From assembly GCF_008297975.1 (NCBI RefSeq), contig NZ_VLNY01000016.1, forward strand, positions 33,147 to 97,146: a DNA stretch of 64,000 nucleotides, in the 5' to 3' direction. This DNA comes from Antrihabitans cavernicola. Lineage in GTDB: Bacteria; Actinomycetota; Actinomycetes; Mycobacteriales; Mycobacteriaceae. Below are positions 59,561 through 64,000 of this stretch, in pieces. The stretch's first letter is position 1. Each line of letters begins with the position of its first letter. The notes under the pieces were generated by a model. That model worked only from the letters and a program-made list of their open reading frames with translations, was not told the origin of the DNA and searched no databases. Both the position numbers and the translations under genes were made by a program.

Positions 59561-60277
59561 TCAACTGGTGGGGTCGTTGGGAACTGCAACGCGATCGACC
59601 TGGCTGGATGCACGACGCGAGTCGAGGACGCGCTTACCGACCGAAATGATGGCAGGCAGGATCGAGATCAAGACGATCAGCAGGAAGATCGCCTCGACAT
59701 GGTTCCTGATGAAGGCGATGTTGCCGAGGAAGTAGCCGAGAACGGTGACGCCACCGCCCCACAGAATGCCGCCGACGATGTCGAAGCCGAGGAACTTGCG
59801 ATAGCTCATCGCGGAGACGCCCGCGAGGACGGGTGTGAAGGTGCGCACAATCGGGACGAATCGGGCCAAGATGATCGTTTTGGGACCGTACTTCTCGAAG
59901 AACTCGTGCGACTCGGTCACATACTGCTTCTTGAAGAAGCGCGAATCTTCCTTCTGGAACAGGGCGGGTCCGATCTTGCGCCCGATCCAATAGGCACACT
60001 GATCGCCTGCGATCGCGGTGAATGCGACGGCGGGCAACAGCACCCAGATCGACACCGGAGGATTGTGCTGGGCGGAGAGCAAACCGCCCGTGAACAGCAA
60101 CGAATCGCCAGGGAGCAGCGGAAACAGCAGGCCTGTCTCGATGAAGACGATGACGAGAATGGCGGGAAGCACGGCCGATGCGAACGGGCCGTCGCCAGTG
60201 AGCAAGTACATCGGATCGAGCCACTGGGGCATCAACGCTAAGTTGGTCACGGACTCCGACGCTGCCTGCACAATCAC
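59561..60277 (-). CDS. DedA-family membrane protein (Rv0364-like)
   Basis: 238 residues from GTG 60277 (frame open to 60388; GTG chosen for length and an AAGG upstream). DedA motifs ETGLLFPLLPGDSLLFTGG, GDQCAYWIGRKIGP and LARFVPIVRTFTPVLAGVSAM. Divergent from fba as Rv0364 is near fba in M. tuberculosis. It should insert in the cytoplasmic membrane and may move polyprenyl or phospholipid head groups. Followed closely by a paralogue on the same strand. Confidence 0.87.
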   Translation of the reverse strand: MIVQAASESVTNLALMPQWLDPMYLLTGDGPFASAVLPAILVIVFIETGLLFPLLPGDSLLFTGGLLSAQHNPPVSIWVLLPAVAFTAIAGDQCAYWIGRKIGPALFQKEDSRFFKKQYVTESHEFFEKYGPKTIILARFVPIVRTFTPVLAGVSAMSYRKFLGFDIVGGILWGGGVTVLGYFLGNIAFIRNHVEAIFLLIVLISILPAIISVGKRVLDSRRASSQVDRVAVPNDPTS

Positions 60278-60410
60278 GTCGCTTACCTTACCGGCATCAA
60301 CCTGAAGATCCCCTGATAGCCGCATGTGCAGGCCCTTGTCCCACGGTGGCGTCCGCTGTCTTATGGTGAGTCGACGGATTTTCGACACTCGCCATGGAGG
60401 TCAGTTCACA

Positions 60411-61451
60411 GTGCCCATCGCAACCCCCGAGGTCTACGCCGAGATGCTCGGTAGGGCCAAAGAGCACGCCTTCGCTTTCCCGGCCATCAACTGCGTCGGC
60501 TCCGAGTCGGTCAACGCGGCCATCAAGGGTTTCGCCGACGCGGGTAGCGACGGCATCATCCAGTTCTCCACCGGTGGCGCCGAGTTCGCTTCCGGCCTCG
60601 GCATCAAGGACATGGTGACGGGCGCGGTCGCGCTCGCCGAGTTCGCGCACGTGATCGCCGCGAAGTACGACGTCACGATTGCCCTGCACACGGACCACTG
60701 CCCCAAGGACAAGCTGGACACCTACGTGCGTCCGCTGATCGCCATCTCGCAGGAGCGCGTGAACGCGGGCAAGAATCCGTTGTTCCAGTCGCACATGTGG
60801 GACGGCTCCGCGGTCCCGATCGACGAGAACCTCGAGATCGCGAAAGACCTGCTGGCGAAGGCTGCCGCGGCCAAGATCATTCTGGAAATCGAGATCGGCG
60901 TCGTCGGTGGCGAAGAAGACGGCGTCGAAGCCGAGATCAACGACAAGCTCTACACCTCCGCCGAGGACTTCGAGAAGACCGTCGATGCGCTCGGTGCCAG
61001 CGACTCGGGCTCGCTCTATCTGTTGGCTGCCACCTTCGGCAACGTGCACGGCGTCTACAAGCCGGGCAACGTGAAGCTGCGTCCCGAGGTTCTTGCCGAG
61101 GGCCAGAAGGTCGCTGCGGCCAAGCTCGGCCTTGCCGAGGGCAGCAAGCCGTTCGACTTCGTCTTCCACGGTGGCTCGGGCTCGCTGAAGTCGGAGATCG
61201 ACGACTCGCTGAACTACGGCGTCGTCAAGATGAACGTCGACACCGACACGCAGTACGCCTTCTCGCGTCCGATTGCCGGTCATTTCTTCAGCAACTACGA
61301 CGGCGTCCTGAAGGTCGACGGCGAGGTCGGCAACAAGAAGGTATACGACCCCCGCAGCTACTTGAAGAAGGCCGAGGCCGGGATGACTGAGCGTGTCATC
61401 GAGGCATGCAACGACCTGAAGTCGGCCGGCCGGTCGGTCAGCGCCGGATAG
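60411..61451 (+). CDS. fba: Class II fructose-bisphosphate aldolase
   Basis: 346 residues from GTG 60411 with GGAGG 11 nt before. Zinc ligands H96 (LHTDHCPKD), H213 (NVHGVYKPG) and H253 (FHGGSGS); D95 is the general base. NMDTDTQYAF-type region (KMNVDTDTQYAF) binds the phosphate. It cleaves fructose-1,6-bisphosphate to DHAP and glyceraldehyde-3-phosphate in glycolysis and gluconeogenesis. Length matches M. tuberculosis Fba (344). A hairpin covers the start of the following gene. Confidence 0.98.
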   Translation: MPIATPEVYAEMLGRAKEHAFAFPAINCVGSESVNAAIKGFADAGSDGIIQFSTGGAEFASGLGIKDMVTGAVALAEFAHVIAAKYDVTIALHTDHCPKDKLDTYVRPLIAISQERVNAGKNPLFQSHMWDGSAVPIDENLEIAKDLLAKAAAAKIILEIEIGVVGGEEDGVEAEINDKLYTSAEDFEKTVDALGASDSGSLYLLAATFGNVHGVYKPGNVKLRPEVLAEGQKVAAAKLGLAEGSKPFDFVFHGGSGSLKSEIDDSLNYGVVKMNVDTDTQYAFSRPIAGHFFSNYDGVLKVDGEVGNKKVYDPRSYLKKAEAGMTERVIEACNDLKSAGRSVSAG

Positions 61452-61461
61452 GGATTCATTC

Positions 61462-62544
61462 GTGATGGGCCCGAGAGTCGACATACGGGTTCTCGGGCCT
61501 GTTCAGCTGTTGGTGGACGGTCGACCACTCGCGGTCGGGGGCCCGAAGCCGAGGGCGTTGCTGGCAATGCTGACGATCAACCGGCGCCGCGCTGTTCCCG
61601 CCGAGGCGCTGGCAAACGCGCTGTGGAACGGCGAGCCGCCCGACGCTTACAGTGCGAGCCTGCAGGTTTCGGTGTCGAACATTCGAAAGTCGTTGCGCGC
61701 CGAAGGAATCGATGCCGCTTCGATGCTGCGAACGGTCGCGCCCGGCTATCGACTCGAGCTCGCGGATGACGACTGCGATCTCGGCAGGTTCGAAAATGCC
61801 CGTAGCCGAGGCGATTACGCTGCGGCGCTCGCCGAATGGGGTGGCGCTGCGCTGGCCGACCTACGCGGAATCGGGTTCGCCGACGACTTCACCGTTGCGA
61901 TGGACGAGGAGCGTCTGCTCACCACGTCGGCTCGTATCGACGCCGACATCGCAGGCGGCGGGGCTGCATCGGTGGTCGGCGAGCTGGTCGCGCTCACCGC
62001 CGATCATCCACTGCGAGAACCGTTGTGGGGCCAGCTGATCACCGCGCTGTATCTGTCCGGGCGGCAGGCGGACGCCCTCGATGCGGCGCGTCGGGTCCGG
62101 ACCATCCTGTCCGATCAACTGGGTATCGATCCCGGACCTGCGCTGGCACAGCTGGAGCAACAGGTTTTGCGGCAGGAACCGCTGTCGCTCGCTCGGCCGT
62201 CGCGGCGTGCTGCCTTGGCGATGAACGAGACGGTGGCCGAAACGCAGAACGTGGTGCGGCGCGGGCAATTACGGCTGGCCGACGGAACCGTGGTGGTGGT
62301 GGGTGCGGACGGGCTGACATTGGGTCGGATGACCGACAACGATGTGGAGCTCGACGACCCCAAAGTCAGTCGGCACCATGCGAGGATCACGCGCAGCCGG
62401 GCGGGAATTCTGTTGAGCGATCTGCATTCTGCGAACGGCGTCTACGTCAACGAGCAGCGAATCGACGGTGCGGCGATCCTGGCCGACGGCGACGGCGTGC
62501 GTATCGGCACGACCGTCATGGTATTCGAGGAAGTGGTTCGGTGA
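61462..62544 (+). CDS. EmbR-like regulator: winged helix, BTAD, FHA
   Basis: 360 residues from GTG 61462 (ATG 61465 next). N-terminal winged helix (~5-90, RVLGPVQLLVDGRPLAVGGPKPRALLAML), bacterial transcriptional activator domain (~95-240) and C-terminal FHA domain (~265-355: LTLGRMTDNDVELDDPKVSRHHARI...SANGVYVNE, with the phosphothreonine-binding GR, SRxH and NG residues). Same order as M. tuberculosis EmbR, which is phosphorylated by PknH. No kinase gene is adjacent. It starts 10 bp after fba and may be cotranscribed unless the hairpin terminates. Targets unknown. Confidence 0.9.
   Translation: MMGPRVDIRVLGPVQLLVDGRPLAVGGPKPRALLAMLTINRRRAVPAEALANALWNGEPPDAYSASLQVSVSNIRKSLRAEGIDAASMLRTVAPGYRLELADDDCDLGRFENARSRGDYAAALAEWGGAALADLRGIGFADDFTVAMDEERLLTTSARIDADIAGGGAASVVGELVALTADHPLREPLWGQLITALYLSGRQADALDAARRVRTILSDQLGIDPGPALAQLEQQVLRQEPLSLARPSRRAALAMNETVAETQNVVRRGQLRLADGTVVVVGADGLTLGRMTDNDVELDDPKVSRHHARITRSRAGILLSDLHSANGVYVNEQRIDGAAILADGDGVRIGTTVMVFEEVVR
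61468..61499 (+). terminator. Hairpin over the start of the EmbR-like gene
   Basis: GGCCCGAGA (61468-61476) pairs perfectly with TCTCGGGCC (61491-61499), loop 14. It lies 17 bp after the fba stop and immediately follows the start codon of the regulator. Could be the fba terminator, with no U-tract, or regulate translation. Coding context may explain it by chance. Confidence 0.35.
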
Positions 62545-62550
62545 CAACAG

Positions 62551-62591
62551 AATTGGGCGGATCCACCCCCCTCTAGTGGACCCGCCCAGTT
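62551..62591. terminator. Bidirectional terminator between convergent genes
   Basis: AATTGGGCGGATCCAC (62551-62566) pairs with GTGGACCCGCCCAGTT (62576-62591), two mismatches in 16, loop of 9. It occupies the 60-bp gap between the EmbR-like gene and the convergent secreted protein and can serve both strands. No long U-tract, although AATT gives a short one on the minus strand. Confidence 0.7.
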
Positions 62592-62604
62592 CTGTCGCAT
62601 GCCG

Positions 62605-63120
62605 TTATTGGCAGGTATCGAAGGTGCCGAGCAGGGTGCGCCCGTCCTTGACCTCGTACGCGGTGGCGTACAGATCGGTGGTGCCGACCACGGTCTGCTG
62701 GTTGGAGGCGAGCCATTCCACCTGCTGGATCGCGACGTAGTGCGCGGAATCGGAGCTTGCGACCTTCACGTCGTCCGTGGTGTCCAGATCGGCGGCCTTG
62801 TCGACGGTGGCCTTGGCGCTCTCGTAGTTGCTGACTCCGATGATGTCGCCGTTGGCCACGTCGACCACCACCGTGCGGTAGCGAACTGTCTGGTGCTCAC
62901 CCGGCAGGTAGTCGGGCTGCGCGTACACCGTCGGGTGATCGAACTTGATCTTGACCTGGCCGTCGTCGTGGCGGCACTCGGCCGTCGACGTGAGGGCGTG
63001 GCCCGGATTGCCGGTGTAGGAATCGGCGCTCGCGATGCCGGTGCCCGCGACTGCGAGCGCTCCGGTGACGGCGGCGGTGGCAGCGAGTCCGGCGATGATC
63101 TTGGCGGGCGTGCGGTTCAT
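62605..63120 (-). CDS. Secreted protein, unknown
   Basis: 171 residues. Signal peptide MNRTPAKIIAGLAATAAVTG, cleaved after ASA/D near residue 33. The mature part (~138 residues) has only two Cys (AECRHDD and FDTCQ at the very end), likely a disulfide tying the termini. Middle contains VYAQPDYLPGEHQTVRYRTVVVDVANGDIIG and DSAHYVAIQQVEWLASNQQ. No domain is recognised. Divergent from a helical-repeat protein with a shared 91-bp promoter region carrying direct repeats. Confidence 0.75.
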   Translation of the reverse strand: MNRTPAKIIAGLAATAAVTGALAVAGTGIASADSYTGNPGHALTSTAECRHDDGQVKIKFDHPTVYAQPDYLPGEHQTVRYRTVVVDVANGDIIGVSNYESAKATVDKAADLDTTDDVKVASSDSAHYVAIQQVEWLASNQQTVVGTTDLYATAYEVKDGRTLLGTFDTCQ

Positions 63121-63190
63121 GGTGTCTGGTTCCTTAGTCTGTTCGGTGTTCGGCTTGTTGGATAAACCATGTCCGGCACCGCTGACGGAG

Positions 63191-63208
63191 TCCTTAAGGA
63201 ATCCTTAA
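63191..63208. promoter_or_regulatory. Direct repeat TCCTTAA x2 at 11-bp spacing
   Basis: TCCTTAA at 63191-63197 and again at 63202-63208, starting one DNA turn apart, 3 bp before GTG 63212 of the plus-strand gene and 71 bp before the divergent start. Such phasing is typical of OmpR/PhoB response-regulator sites. The first copy lies within CCTTAAGG, a palindrome. Confidence 0.35.
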
Positions 63209-63211
63209 AAC

Positions 63212-63850
63212 GTGAGCGTGGACTACAACCCATGGCAAGAATTTCGGCTCGCGACGTTCGGCGACCCGTACCTGGTGTGGCACGACGGAGCCGACTACAC
63301 GAAGCTCCGCCGCAAGTGGCTGCTCAGCAGGGGATCGACCGCTGACCTGTTACGCCTCGGCCTCGGCGCGGGCGATCCCCTTGCCGCGCAGTCGATTGCG
63401 GCGCTGGCCGGGCAGTTTCGTCCACCACGAGACCTGCTGCCTGCTCTGCTCGACCAACTGCCCGCAGCAACGGGATCGTTTCGCGTGCGCGTTGCGCAGG
63501 CGTGTTTCGCCCTGACCGGTGAGCAACGCTACGGACGCGAAATCCTGCCGGTGCTCCGCGAACCGGGACACTGGGGCCCGCGGATCGACGCCGCGATCGC
63601 GCTACGTGAGTTCGCGCCGACCGCTGAGCTGATCGACGCACTCGCCGCAGCCGTATGCGACGTGGAGTATCTGGTGCGGTACCACTCGTCCAGTACGTTG
63701 CTCACCATGTCGGGGCTGGTCGGGGAGGTCGACAAATACCCGGACCTGTTCGCGCGCATCACCTCCGACAGCACGCCCGACATGAATCGCAGCGCCGCCG
63801 CGCAACTTCGCGGTACTGCCCTCGCTGAGCAACGGAAAAAGCTGGCGTGA
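63212..63850 (+). CDS. HEAT-like helical-repeat protein, unknown
   Basis: 212 residues from GTG, soluble. Periodic helical pairs (LRLGLGAGDPLAAQSIAALAG, LLPALLDQLPAATGSFRVRVAQACFALTG, IDAAIALREFAPTAELIDALAAAVCDVEYLVRYHSSSTLLTM) suggest HEAT-like repeats. No catalytic site. The gene is leaderless or nearly so, because the only upstream space is the direct repeat and a weak -10. Partner unknown; such repeats usually scaffold proteins. Confidence 0.65.
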   Translation: MSVDYNPWQEFRLATFGDPYLVWHDGADYTKLRRKWLLSRGSTADLLRLGLGAGDPLAAQSIAALAGQFRPPRDLLPALLDQLPAATGSFRVRVAQACFALTGEQRYGREILPVLREPGHWGPRIDAAIALREFAPTAELIDALAAAVCDVEYLVRYHSSSTLLTMSGLVGEVDKYPDLFARITSDSTPDMNRSAAAQLRGTALAEQRKKLA

Positions 63851-63865
63851 TCTGCATGTATGCGG

Positions 63866-63871
63866 TAGAAT
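63866..63871 (+). promoter_or_regulatory. -10 element TAGAAT of the second DUF222 gene (leaderless)
   Basis: TAGAAT (63866-63871) is seven bases before the ATG at 63879. The preceding GCGGTAGAA equals the segment before the first DUF222 gene at 46554-46562, and both genes begin GCATGTTCGAT, so the promoter-start region is conserved between the two copies. Confidence 0.45.
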
Positions 63872-63878
63872 CGAATGC

Positions 63879-64000
63879 ATGTTCGATACCGATGCGAGTG
63901 ATGAGGCGAGGCGGCTGATCGATCAGTTGCGCGCCCAGCATCGGGCGTCGGCGATCGCGCAGGCCGAGGAAATCTTCACCCTGACCGCCTTGTATCGAGC
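63879..64000 (+). CDS. DUF222/HNH (13E12-type) protein, 5' fragment cut by the window end
   Basis: ATG 63879 begins MFDTDASDEARRLIDQLRAQ, then HRASAIAQAEEIFTLTALYR and runs off the right edge with no stop in 40 codons. The opening, the promoter and the amino-acid pattern (A-E-E-I-x-x-L-T-A) match the N-terminus of DUF222 proteins and recall the start of the frameshifted gene at 46587. Complete proteins are 400-550 residues with C-terminal HNH. Transfer or duplication within the genome is likely but unproven. Confidence 0.7.
   Translation, partial: MFDTDASDEARRLIDQLRAQHRASAIAQAEEIFTLTALYR

Noticed and set aside
1..64000. tRNA, rRNA, CRISPR array, insertion sequence or prophage
   Set aside because: None was recognised on either strand. 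Short degenerate structures could be missed by eye.

Overview
The window comes from a high-GC actinobacterium of the mycolic-acid group (Mycobacteriales/Corynebacteriales). A Rhodococcus- or Nocardia-like genome is the best guess, inferred from gene content. Many blocks recall the Mycobacterium tuberculosis neighbourhood Rv0338c-Rv0385: the Fe-S oxidoreductase, dnaK-grpE-dnaJ-hspR, fba with a DedA protein and a GH76 protein, pyrE, the Rv0383c-like protein, clpB and an Rv0385-like globin reductase. These parallels are from memory and were not searched. I saw no rRNA, tRNA, CRISPR array, insertion sequence or prophage.

Layout. 1-10.5 kb: the 5' part of a membrane Fe-S oxidoreductase (minus), a secreted protein, an ArsR/SRPBCC pair with a compact self-operator, two paralogous secreted S1 proteases, an Rv0312-like membrane protein, a small membrane protein and DipZ. 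10.5-18.2 kb: the dnaK-grpE-dnaJ-hspR operon faces, across a large perfect inverted repeat, a minus-strand cluster of Asp23-family proteins, their membrane partners and a 90-residue protein with a J-domain-like HPD motif. 18.6-26.3 kb: three globin/FNR-type reductases (one without a globin domain), a His/Met-rich membrane protein, a zinc-type CDF exporter with its ArsR regulator, and clpB. 26.4-34.5 kb: membrane/secreted proteins, an SDR, pyrE, a KAS III enzyme, a MarR/MFS efflux pair and smaller genes.

34.5-40.5 kb is a sulfation module: Stf0-type sulfotransferase-cysD-cysNC on one strand, then a sulfatase whose start lies 44 bp from that of a divergent formylglycine-generating enzyme. 40.4-49.6 kb: a two-component system, a TrmH-family methyltransferase coupled to an ECF sigma factor, a DHFR-like protein, a TmrB-like ATPase, a broken barstar gene, a cold-shock-like protein, a frameshifted DUF222/HNH gene and a GH76 enzyme. 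49.7-56.3 kb: a sulfonate/taurine-type ABC operon with two FMN monooxygenases and an MFS transporter. 56.1-64 kb: an alpha/beta hydrolase, a P450, a TetR regulator, two DedA proteins, fba, an EmbR-like FHA regulator, a secreted protein, a helical-repeat protein and the start of a second DUF222 gene.

Themes. Protein-quality control is concentrated here: dnaK and clpB each have a SigH/SigR-type promoter next to HspR (HAIR) boxes. Sulfur handling is the second theme, through PAPS synthesis, sulfation, sulfatase maturation and probable organosulfur uptake/oxidation. Convergent genes repeatedly overlap at their 3' ends, three times by exactly the 4-bp stop sequence YTAG, so the genome is tightly packed.
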